Assembly (NCBI GenBank): GCA_026874595.1
Contig: CM049318.1
Location: 61,600,250 to 61,664,249, forward strand
DNA length: 64,000 nt
From: Sipunculus nudus
Lineage: Eukaryota > Annelida > Sipuncula > Golfingiida > Sipunculidae
Reading direction: 5' to 3'
The notes beneath the pieces are model-generated. The model ran no database searches. It had not been told where the DNA came from and worked only from the letters and a program-made list of their open reading frames with translations. Position numbers and translations under genes: made by a program. The number at the start of each line of letters is the position of its first letter. Position 1 is the stretch's first letter. Shown here piece after piece: positions 1-12,046 of the stretch.

Positions 1-1063
1 TTTATAACAGGGTCTTCACTATATCCATCCGATTAATACTATTGATTACCATTATCATTCATTACCTATTACTGATGGCAAGTACAAATCATACTGCCTA
101 TTACTATAATAATGCCCAATGTCTGTGGTCCGCTCACTGGACACACGCTGCATTAGTTTGGGCGTGGTCGTCCCGAGCTGATCGATCAGGACTGCTGATG
201 TCATTAGACAGCCGGGGACCAGGGGTGTTTATCCTACAGGTAAACATAATACAAGATTATTACTGCGGAATAAAAACACACTTACAGGTAAAACAGACCT
301 AGGCGGAACAAAATATTTGTTTAACGTTATCTCCGCTCCTGTTCTGACAAATATTTTTTTTTGTTTATCTTTGAATAAACAATTATTCGGTAATGTTGCT
401 GTTTTTGTTTTTGTCTTGGTCCGCTTAATAAATAATTAAGGTAAAAAAGTATTTGGTGCTGTTGTTTATGAACGTGATATCAGAAATTGAAAAACATTCT
501 TGTGCTCGTCATAAGAGTATGTAAATTTCCATTTTTTACTTAACGGTACCCCTCCCCCCCCCAATAAAAAAGAGGGGGAAATATCTTTTTTTAATCTAGA
601 ACCCAAAGACAAATTTGTGTTATGGACTGACCTTATCTGCAGGTGAACAGAAAGATCAACAACAATTGTGGTTTTTAACTGAATATTGCTTATTTTAAAT
701 ATACTTATCCTTGCCTATTATTACTTTTTAAAGCAATATCATGAATAAAAGAGCCGTTTACACGCTGAAGCAACTGAAATTCCTAGCATATAGCAAGCCG
801 GAAATGAACGAATGTCGAATCTCGGTATATATGCTGCTTTATAAGCAATATATGCATTATGACCTATTAAGAACATATTAAAGGTGCCCATAATCACCTA
901 AAAAGCATAGTGAATTGACACAAAAAAATAGCTTCTGTTCTTTAAAATAAATATGTACCTGCCACAATATTGCCCTGAAACCGTTTGCTTACTCCTGTAA
1001 ACAAGTGTTAAACAGTGGACCGGGCGCGATCACAGGTGTCAACATGACTGCAGCACGTGCATC
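1..1063. other. Unassigned AT-rich sequence
   Basis: An 86-codon frame at 42-302 has a plausible donor (CAG/GTAAAC at about 239) but no recognised similarity or start context, so it is not called. Nothing else supported. Confidence 0.5.
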
Positions 1064-1205
1064 GCCTGACTGGTCCCAAAAATGTAATACATGTTTCCAC
1101 TTGCTTAAACATCGTGTGTTGCTGCTCATAATAGAACTCCGGTCAGGCAGCCATGTTATGGTAAACAGACACACGTGGACTATGTTTACCAATAAGCAGA
1201 GCCAT
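1064..1205. repeat. Dispersed repeat with TGGTAAAC...GTTTACCA inverted motif, copy 1
   Basis: Matches 23064-23208 in order (CTGACTGG, GTGTTGC, GTTATGGTAAAC, GACACA, TGTTTACCAA). The motif TGGTAAACA / TGTTTACCA forms a 9-bp inverted repeat and contains forkhead-like GTAAACA. Family unknown. Confidence 0.55.
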
Positions 1206-1490
1206 AACAATGTTTTAAACAGCCGTGTGCGAGGTACTCAGACTATGTGCTGGGATGGTTTTGCTGGGAAACTTTTGTATTTATAAACGCTGAACTGATA
1301 TTGTGAAAAAATAGGCATAACACTGTATGCGCGGATATGCGTATATCCGTGAAGAATTGCCCATATGTAACTGTGGGAAACCCATGCGTTTGTCAACGTA
1401 TTTGCCTATGCGGGTATGCGTAAACTGAGGGATCTCAGGCAAAGTGACGTGAGTCAATTGTCTATATTAAGGAAGCCACGGGTCCTTTTT

Positions 1491-4400
1491 AGCTCAGCTG
1501 ACTATAAGTCATCTGAGCTATAGTCATGGTCCATTGTCCGTCGTCCGTCCGTCTGTCTGTCTGTCCGTCCGTCCGTCCGTCCGTCCGTTTGTCTGTCTGT
1601 CCGTCTGGATGTCCGTCCGTAAGACTGGCACGTTTCGACACCGTTGGACCTACGAATCTGAATTTCGGCATACAGTTAGATGTCCCCATAATCTCCTACC
1701 ATGCCAAAAATTGGGTCAATAGGACTTCGTTCCTTTGAGATATGAAGGAAAAACCTCAATTTTTTATTAGAAATCTATTTTCACACTTCAGGACTGCCTA
1801 ATATCAAAACCACTCATCTGGTTTTCTTCATATTTACCATAAATATTCCTCTATATAGTTCCTATGTACATGCCAGATATTAAGTCAGTATTATATAATT
1901 TAAAAAAGTTATTGGCCCAAACATAATGCACTTTGTAAAAAAATCAGGAAGATATTTTGTCACTTAAGACCCAAAGTGTTAAAGGTAGGGACTTTTTTCC
2001 AGTAATACAACTTTAATTAATCAAAATTTAATTGTATACCAAAAATTAGATCAAAATCTGTTAAATTTTTTTAAATATTGACAAAAATATAAAATTGGTA
2101 CCTTAAATTTTGCCCTACTTTGGCCATGGCACGTTTTTTTCCTGTAAGTACTGTGGATTTAATTTTCACACCATGTATACATAAGGATTTAATCTGTTAA
2201 AATCTGAAATTTGAAAATAAAAGCTGCAAAATTAGGCTAGTTATTGAATTTTTTTGGAGGCTCTTGTTGTATTCCCTTACATTGTCAAGCAGTCCACTTT
2301 GATGACTGTAGGTCATTCAGTGCACATCTCTATATGCTCCCCAGGCTGTTGACATAATTTTAGATGTCCCCAAAATCTCCTACCATACCGAAAATTGGGT
2401 CATTAGGATATTAAGGAAAAAAACTCCGTTTTCCATAAAAAAAAACTGCAAGGCTGCCTAATATCAAAACCACTGATCTGTTTTTGATCGTATTTAGTAT
2501 TCACATTCTTTTATACATTTTCTATGAACATACCAAAAATTAGGTCAGTATTGAGTATTATTTTGAAGTTATGGGCCAAAACATAATGCAATTTTTTTAA
2601 AAAATCAGGAAATGTATTTACTCACATGAGAATTGCTGAACCTAGAGACCTTTTTTCAGGAATATAACTTTATTTAATCAAAATTCAATTGTTTACCCAA
2701 AATTAGATCTGAATTTTGCAAATTTTTCAAGTTATTAGCATAAATAAAAAACAAAACCTTAAATTTTGTCCAACTTTGGCACTGTTGATTTAATTTTCCC
2801 AGCATATATGCATAAGGATTTAATCTTTTAAAATCTGAACTTTCAAAAGAAATTGATTGGAATGAATAGCTTTTATTCATGTTTTCACACACCATGTCAA
2901 GTGTTGTTTACATCTAGCCCACCTAGTAGTACAGCCTTCACTTGCATTATGTAACCCACCCCAGGCAGCTTACCTTGGCCCAGCTTGGCCACTACTAGCA
3001 GGCTTCCCCTCGCCCTGCACTCATCCCCCCCCCCCAGCAGGTGCAATAACTAGATGAATGTTATAATTTTTCTGTATTTTATTTTGTTCTTGGACATGCT
3101 ACATTTTAGATTTTGTATTGAACCACCAGGGTTACAATGATTAAAGTGTACATTTAATTGTGTCCACAAAGTGGTGTATTGCTGTAAAAGTCTGGATGTT
3201 CATGAGATAAGTAATTCCTTACTTCAGAAGAGTAAAAACTTCACCAGGTGTGAAATTGACTATTAATTCCAGTAATTAATTAAAACTGGGATAGTAATTA
3301 GCACAATGATATTGTTTGTCCCTCATTCAACCAACAGTGTGTATACTTTATTTGAAAAGATGTTTTATTTTGTCAAATTTACTTTTATTTTATTTTGGTG
3401 AATAAAATTAAGCATGTCCTGAAAACTCAAATATGCAAAACTTTTTAATAGTGATTCAAGGAATATTCTTGTAGATGCCATGTTGTGGCATTATTTTCTT
3501 TTAAAATCAGTTAAAACATTTATGATTTAAAAATAATAAAATATATGTGTATGCATAATATGACCCAATGTTTTTTACTCTGTATATATAATGATTGCAA
3601 CTTTTGCAACAATTCTAATATTTTAACTTATATTTTCAGGTTTTTTAATTAAAAATTTATAAACCTGTAAATAAAAAAATGATACAGATAAAAACTTCTT
3701 AATGGAAAAAGTGGATCTGCTTAAAAAAATAGGATTATATATAAACTTAAATGCATTATTCTCTTGAAAGTGAAATAAAGGTATTAGTCCATTCTGTCCA
3801 CTTGCCTGTCCATATGTAAATTTTCGTATGCAACACAGTATCTCAAAACTTTTACTGTTTTTCTTCATGACAGTCTTGTCAGAGTATTAGTTTGCAATCA
3901 TATATTTAGAACTTTACTATAACCAAGTAGGAGGGCCCCTTTCCTCATAGCTTTTCATATTCTTATATAAATGAAAAACATTACAATAGAATATTTCTAC
4001 ATCCACCTTCGTGCTGCCCTCACTTTTCCCTTCTCCGAACCCCATCCCAAAGTCAGCCTCAGTAAGCAAGAACAAGATGAATCAGATATATTCATACTTT
4101 AATATTTTGTATAACTATTCGTCCATGGGTACCTATGTACATGCCAGAAATTATGTCAATATTGTGTAATATGTAGACATAGTGGGCATCACAATAATGT
4201 ACCTTGTCAAGACTAAAGAGATATTGTGTCATACAGTCACATACTCATAAATCACTTCATCAGCATAGTTAATCATAACATCATATCTGTAAAATTGAAC
4301 GCTTGCAGACTACCATACACTTTAGATCCTTCAACAAATAGCCTTATCATCTACTACTGCTTATTACTGCTGTCATTGCATTCATATTTGCTCAAATATA

Positions 4401-4637
4401 TCACAATTTTCAACCCCTCCTAAATAAATAAAAAATAAACCACTTTATTTGACTCTATTAATCCATCAGTCAGGTAATTTCATTTATCATTTACTCACAT
4501 ATTACATTACATTCCTTTATAATAGCCCAACATGTACATGATATTCATAAGCTTTATCGACTCGATATAGTATATCAGTGGAGAAACATTTTAATCCAAT
4601 CACGATCAGCTGAGCGCCGTGACCCATGGGTCCCTTG
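1491..4637 (+). mobile_element. Pearl-like element, long-core subfamily
   Basis: Hairpin head 1491-1519, a GTCC/GTCT microsatellite at about 1540-1622, then two diverged copies of a roughly 700-bp core (starting near 1680 and 2363, sharing TAGATGTCCCCA and ATCTCCTACCAT). The 3' tail GATCAGCTGAGCGCCGTGAC ends CCCATGGGTCCCTTG at 4637. Middle sequence (2.9-4.5 kb) is unique here, so head and tail may not belong to one insertion. No coding capacity. Confidence 0.55.
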
Positions 4638-7600
4638 TTTTAATATTCGGTTTAGGTCCATTAACGGGATTGAACTTATGGAGGCTAGAACAGCAACTGA
4701 ACCCACATTGTTCTTTTAAAAATGTAGGTTCAATCCTTTATAAATACTCAAATAATGAACCCACATTATAATTTTTTTTAATTTCCACATTTCTTCCCGT
4801 AAACCCACATTTCTTTTGTGCAAATTAAACCCACTTTTGCCGGTTTTGGAATTTTTGTCAATGAAAAACGTCGCGAAACACGTCCGGAAAATATAATCCA
4901 ATGAATTATGCTTATTATTTACTGCATATTTCTAACTTATAGTATACTATTATCAATTATATGAGTATATAGTAGAAGCCTATTAGGCGTTGAATCCACA
5001 TCTTTTTTTGTGAGAAAATGTGGATTTACTTCATGTATAGCTGATATACGTATGTTTTTGATGAACCCACATTTGATATATTAGAGTCAATTACGTCGCG
5101 TACCCACACAACGTGAACAAAAAAAAATGTCAAGAAATGACGTTTAGACTTAGCTTTCGTAGGTAACTAAATAAGTTAACTTAAGTTGAGCCACGTATAA
5201 TGCACCTGTATCAAATAATCGGATGCACAGCCGGATTTTTAAGCATTTTTTTTTCATATATACGTGCTTATGCACGGGTTTATACTTCAACACATTTCAA
5301 GTCACACATAAGGAAATACTAAGGTTAATTTGAAGCTTGTCGGTACAGCAGCGAGTATCAGTACGTTGTTTAAAGCTTTACATGCTATATCAGTGGTTGC
5401 ATGACAACACCATTACCCCGGCTGTACTTCAGCGGGTTTAGCATTCAGCCCTATAACGCTGACCGGATCAACTTTTTTCAGGCTTTACATGTTCTCTACT
5501 ATAGGTAAGACAAGGATAATTCATACATATATTTTTTTTTTTGCGATGAAAAATATCAGATTTTGAGGTTTTAAAGGAGGGTGAACACATGAAACTCCCA
5601 CAGGGTAATGTATTATTGCATGCATGCTTGAGTATTCAATCATAGGCGAGTATGTCTGAATTCCATGGGGTGATTTGATTGATTTTAATGTCAAGTCTAT
5701 ACTGTTGCACTTCGTATACCTGATCCCGGTAGAATATATGTTCCAAATGGTAAGTCGGTTTTCATTTGCGGATTACAGTCGATCTGAAGAATCTCGGGCT
5801 CTGAATAGCAAAAACCAAACCAGCTCAAATACAATATATACAAACGTACTTTAAGATAGATTAATAACTATACGCTCTTTACACAGCGCTTTAACTAAAG
5901 GCCTACTTCCTATATGGTAAGCCCTGTTTGTTATGACCTCGTATCCTGATTTGATACACCAGAGGGGAGCACTGTATTTTTGTCCAATCAGATGAGACCT
6001 TGTGCTGGAATACGCGGCCAAGCGAGGAATACACGGAGCCAATCATGTTCATTACGTTTTGAGTGAAAGCTTATCGCCCCGGTAACCGTCTGAATAGGCA
6101 ACAAGCTCTGAGAGAATTGCCGCAGACGTGGTTTGCTTAGGGCCTTTGGCACATAGGATTCCCGGTCGGTGAACTGTAATTCAAACTAAACGTAACAACA
6201 AAGGCTGCGTGCACACCTCACTGGCTGGTTTCAGTTCTGCAGACACCAGACATGGCTACGCTAACACAGTCATACTGTCAGAATCGAATCGGTCGATGAT
6301 GCGAGAATGCAGAGGGAGCAATTAAAATTCGAACGTAAACTGTCTTCAAACGGCGCTTGAAGCGCAGGTATCGGCGGAGAAAGGATGCCTGTCGAGTGTT
6401 TGTTTATTGGCATGTGGTTGGCTGTTTGTCACATCATACGCACGTTTTGTTCAGCGGACAACGAACCGCCATCTGGTGTCTAAATATATCATAAACGGTC
6501 AAAGCTGGCAGAGCGAAAATCCGTTGCTTCTTTAGAAGCGTAAGGTTTCCATCGCCTCGGGAGCGTATAATAACTAAAGAGACAGATTAAATGGAACAAA
6601 ATGAGTAGTACTTCTTTTAGAAAAATCAATTTACTTATAATTGAACACACAATCCTCAAATAGGAAAGATTTATGGTTCTGCTTTGTGGGTGCTCTCTCA
6701 TTGATGTTTATATACATGGCACAAAGGTCTTTCTCTTTAGAATATATACCATAATTACTATAGGTTCTGGGCGGTCTGTTAATTCTCAATAAACACGTAA
6801 GCTGGTTGTCAAAGAGACTTGATATTATAGCTATTAGGCTATATTATTGATCTGAAAATGTTTTGAACCGCTTCGATCCTTGACATTTTGTCCGCCTCAA
6901 GTATGCTCAAAGTACATTGTCACGTAATCCACATTTATCATTCATACGTTTTCATGTACTTTTTAACAGCACTACACAAGTTCGAAAGCGATTTTGTTAT
7001 TACTCAGCTTGTTGCTGACTCTCTCTATACATGTATGTTGGTTTTATATCTGTAAGGGGCGCGAAATGACGGTTGCCTTACAGATTGGATTTACACATTA
7101 ATTTCTACATTCACCTGTATTCTTTGTGTTACATCCTAAAATGTATGGTAATATTAAGATTGCAGGCTCTGTACAGCGATATATCGATGCATTACGACGG
7201 ATGCCCATAGCAGTGCAGTTTTCTGTGTAACTGAGTCGTAGAGTCGTGTTATCACGGCTTGAAAGGTTGTGATAGTGCTATTCCAAGCGGCGGAGGAATT
7301 TACTATTTTCTGCATTACTCTCAAAAGGAAACATACCCGAACTATAACTCAAAAATTTCCTCGCTCACAGTAATTTGCTTGAAAAATCAAACATAAACAT
7401 CCGTGATTTTACCAGTTTATTATGTGTACCTCGTGTATCTTATTTCACATTTCTTATATATCATACATGTATTAATTAAAGGGCTCACATCCCTTGTGTG
7501 GTACAAGACTGACAACCCGGCAGTTCTAGCAGACTAGCACACATTTGTTTTATCTGATATGATGAAGGTACATACCAAGGTAAAATCCCCTTCTCCAATA

Positions 7601-8166
7601 GAAATAAAAGAGTGACGCGATTCGGTGTAAAAATAGGCCCAGTGTGTGTAATCTAAACCACTCTAAACCAAGGTACATTTCTGGTCACATGGACAAGGTG
7701 GTACTCAAGTAAGAAGAACGTTATTTTATTCACCCGTCAGCGGCCTTGAGTCCCTTCGATCTCCTATGGCACTATCTTGCTATTAGCATGGCTCATGGCT
7801 CTGACAGCTACGCTTACATAGACCTAGCTTTGACCAGCAGCCGTGGCGTCTATTTCATGAGTAAGGAGCAAGTTAATTGAACCAATATATATATGTCCAC
7901 TTGTACATTTTACCAAATGTCTTCATATCAGATCTTTTAGTGTTGTTTAAAAGGGATTCGTTGTTTTGATCTTATTGTACGACTATGGCCATAAAGTAGA
8001 GCTCACTGTAAAGCATAACCCTGATTGATTAGCAAATAGACTGGTCAAGTTGGTTTGCTTCAGTGTCGCCAAATGGCATCACCTAAGACTGTCGGACAGA
8101 TGCTGCCATCTGGCGGCAAAGTATAACACTATATCAGATTTCTCAGACAGTATGGGCCAGTACTTA
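4638..8166. other. Unassigned region upstream of the Reeler exons
   Basis: Expected to contain the missing 5' exon or exons of the Reeler gene unless they lie further up. Two phase-compatible but unproven candidates are 5696-5749 and 7741-7860. No promoter element could be assigned. Confidence 0.4.
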
Positions 8167-8506
8167 GGCCAAAAAAAAATTAAAAGGTATGGTTCTCAGG
8201 CACCGCCCGCATCAATTTTAAACCCCCGCATCAAAAATTTTTATTTTGATTTTCAATAGAAACTCACCAATTTCGAGCTGCAGCCGCTCAGACATTTCCT
8301 TCAAGAAGAAAAAATCATACAATTTCCTTTAATTTGTAGTGTTTTTATTTGTTTAGCAAAAAAAATCTATTATTTTAATGCTTTTCCCTTCTCATTTGAC
8401 ATTTTTATCGAAACATACCAAAAAATTAAAAATAAAACAACCGCCCGCCCCCATTGATTTCTGAAAAAAAGTGCCTGAGAACCATACCTTTTTTTTTATT
8501 TTGGCC
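8167..8506. mobile_element. Intact PIF/Harbinger-like MITE, 340 bp
   Basis: Terminal inverted repeats of about 36 bp (GGCCAAAA... to ...TTTTGGCC, with GGTATGGTTCTCAGGCAC inside the left arm and its complement in the right) and no coding capacity. The flanking TTA at 8164-8166 and 8507-8509 is the 3-bp duplication typical of Harbinger. It sits about 110 bp upstream of the Reeler exon. Another copy in COASY intron 7 is split by later insertions. Confidence 0.85.
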
Positions 8507-8618
8507 TTATATTCCTGACTCAGTTACGTCATTACGTTTTATAATATATATTTTAGTGTGGAATATTATTGCTAATAGATTATTTTTATTTGAGATTATT
8601 TTTTTTTACTCGTTACAG

Positions 8619-8838
8619 TCAGCATCAGAGGGGCTGCTACGTTCAAGGGGTTTATGCTGCAGGCGCGAAGCTTGGCAAAGTCCAAACCGATCGGCCGGTG
8701 GGTGTCCTGGGTACGGGGCGCCAAAATAATGTCGTGTCTGAAGACAAATGACACGCTGACACACAGCGTCCGTGAAAACCAAGAGAAGACAGTGGCATTC
8801 TGGGTTCCAGCTGCCTACCACGGGCCGTTCAACTTTAT
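8619..8838 (+). CDS. Reeler protein exon, core of the domain
   Basis: Acceptor TTTTACTCGTTACAG, donor GTAAGT. It begins with the last two bases of a split codon and ends with AT of a split Ile codon. Encodes the [10 protein letters not shown] strand, the conserved Cys and the [12 protein letters not shown] segment. Confidence 0.85.
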
Positions 8839-9119
8839 GTAAGTATTGTGGAGGGCTCGCTTGGTGCCATATCATATCCTTCTTTGTTGTTTTCTGGTGA
8901 GTTTCCAATATATCTTAGGAAATCGCAAAGTTTTAAACTTGCAGAACATTCGCGCCATATCGCAGGGGATTTCGGGATATCCAAGGCTGCCACATCTGGT
9001 AAGGAAGGCATGGCGCAGACGATCGTGGAGAGTGGGTCCTGCTATATTCTTTTTCCCTGTGTATGTAAAAATGTGGAAAATCCTAGCAGGTAGAGTAGGG
9101 AATCGTAAAATAATAAATC

Positions 9120-9164
<45 letters not shown>

Positions 9165-11807
9165 CAGACGTGTTGCAAAACTGATATCCTACGATTTTGT
9201 TTATATTTCAAACGATATGGACTTAGGCGTCAAAGATTTATAATTAATATATACGATCACATGTGCTCGAATTGCTATTAGTATAAATTTCTGTTTACTC
9301 TGTTACTCTTCTTTGCTTATTCGTCATTACTATTTCTGATATATATTCCGTGATGTCATATTATGTGATTTTACAGAAGAGAAAACATCTTTGTCATTAT
9401 ATCTTTATATTTGCTAGTGCCACTGTTGTGTTGGAGAAAAGCACGTATTGGATGAATGTGACGTCACCGGTTGTCTACCCTAGCAACAGGCACTACATAC
9501 ACGGCAAGGTGGGTATAAAGCATTAATACACCTTTTCCACGAATATGCGCATGCGCGTAGGCCTTCAATGTTCTAGTCATTCGACCCAGAAAATTACTCA
9601 GGGACAAAGGAAAAATACCCTTTGTTTACATGTCTTGTAAAGCATTGTTCTTCAGCCTGAAACTCGTTTTTTTTCCCTTTTGTCTTCATTTTTGTTCAAA
9701 GGCCTCAACTGTAAACTAGTCAGCTATTCTTTCTATTATCCCCAGCCTGGAGGGCATGCGTTCATTTCCGTTTGTGTGTATGTGTGTTTGTTCACAACAT
9801 AACTCACGCAATCACGAACAGAATCCCTTGGAATTTTCAAGCCACCTCGGGAATGGACCAATGAAGAATCGATTAGATTTTTTGGTGTGGGTCCGGCTGA
9901 TTATCCGGATCCAAAAGCTTCCAGGAATATTCACAAATGTGCAGCCCCTTATGCACGATTGAACGTGAGAATATGGTCCGAATAAGTGAAAGCAAATCCT
10001 ACTGGCGGAACTTATGCACCAATTAACCTGGGACTTTAGACCAATAAGTGAATAAAACACGGGTTTCGCAGTATCTAACATTAAGGACCGCCCACATAGC
10101 GTTGGCCTGCATTCCTGAGAATGAATATTTCTAGTTCTTTTCTGATATGAAGTCGCTCTGGATAGTTGTCATATATGACTTTCCCCTGTTCGAAAATTGA
10201 TCTAGCATGAAATTTGTGGTCAAGGTCACTCCATTCAAGTACTTTTCCAAGTGTTTTAGCAAATGCAGTATTTTGCGAGTTTTTTTCTTTGCATCATGTT
10301 GGCTAGGCGGACGAGGAGGCTTTAAAGCGAATGTCACGTTTACTGTTTACAAATAGCCGTCCGTTTTACGACATTCCTTAGCCTAACTTTATTTTTACTA
10401 TATCTTTAAAAGTTTGTTAGGTCATTTTGTATGCGCTCTGATGCGCTGTAACTGGGCCATTCACTACTATCAGTAAGCACGTATCAGCAGTAAACGGGAA
10501 CATTTCGGAATCTTTTTATGGCTGATATTATTTATGTACACTGTAAACAATACTAGAAATAAGAGGGGCCGTGCGGAGCGACGGCTATAATCAAAAACCA
10601 TGACGAGACTGCGCCATATACTAACGGGGTTCTGTTTGTCACGACATCCATTTGATAAAAGTGCAACTTAATCCCATTTCTAAACAGGCTATCATCACAA
10701 ACTCTGTCGAAAGCTTTGCCGGAATCTGAAAATCCCCAATGTGTTCTCTTAGTTGTTGCGACTGACTGGTTGATAGTGAATTTATCGCTGTTAAAGCCAG
10801 AGTTATCATCTAATAGAAGTTTGAAGTCCATAAAGAAATAATTTCAGAAACTGTAAACTACACGTTCCATCACTTTCGAGACGTAATAGATCTGGGAAAT
10901 AGGTCAAATGTTGCCCAGGTCGTAAGCTTCGACTTTGTTTTAGTATCGCACACACGTATGCCCACTTCAGAGTACAGGGAAGATCCCTTTATTTATTGAC
11001 TTCCTGTAAATGAACACTGCATGATGATAAGCTCAGGTTGTTTCCATGGGTCTTAATAAAGGAATTAACTGATATCATTCGGACCATTTGCTTTAATGTC
11101 TTCTACTCAGCTTTAAGCTCCCAGCACGTTCGATTCACCAAATAGGATCAACCACAGGATAAAAATAGTTTGTCTAATCTAAAGGTTATATCTGAACTTT
11201 ACACTGGTCACTTTTAGTATAGTCTGAGAGGAGAGGAAAAAATTGCATTGCGTTTTACGAGTATGTATTATATGTGTATGATTATGTTTGCTTACTAAGC
11301 TACCAAGATGTATACGTCCTGCTATCAAGGTAGGTGCCTAGGTTTTGGGAATAATTATGTAGAAGTAGAATTTATCGGGTTCCCAGATATTCTGGAAGTC
11401 AGAGACAACTTGGAAAATGATTTTCCTATTTTCAAGTTAAGAAAATAAAGGGATTTTGATTGGCTATGAAGGAAAAGTGGCAAGATTGACATATATTTTC
11501 TAATGTCCACACAACATATCTAATGCTAACCCCCCCCCCCCCCACCAACCCCACAAAATTGAAATAATCATTCTAGAAATATGAATAATCAGGTGAAAAT
11601 CAGAGGAGTTTCTTTTTTCCCTGAAACTCGGGGAAGCCTGATTTATGGGGACGTTTATAGACGGGCACGCTTGTAATGTTGATAATGGGGCTGTTTACGA
11701 GTTCTAAGGTAAAAAGTCATCAGTTGGTTTCGCCTGTAAATCAGCTACCTGGGCTCTCTAGCACAGGATATGTATTTATGAATTGTTAAAACTGCAGACA
11801 CTTGTAA

Positions 11808-11874
<67 letters not shown>

Positions 11875-12000
11875 CGGTGAAAAAAAACCCCACTGAATTC
11901 ACTACAGTCTGTATCACGGAATGAAACCCGATCTTTAGGTGATGTTATCGGAATGGACCTAACGGCATGGTCATCACAAAAGCTATATATATATATATAA

Positions 12001-12046
<46 letters not shown>

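Noticed and set aside
42-302. 86-codon frame with a CAG/GTAAAC donor at the window start
   Set aside because: No similarity recognised and no upstream acceptor or start evidence; cannot be told from chance.
8606-8908. 100-codon minus-strand frame
   Set aside because: Antisense shadow of the Reeler exon at 8619-8838.
8846-9184. 112-codon frame after the Reeler exon
   Set aside because: Begins in the intron just after the GTAAGT donor and ends in an (AG)n tract (Arg-Glu repeat).
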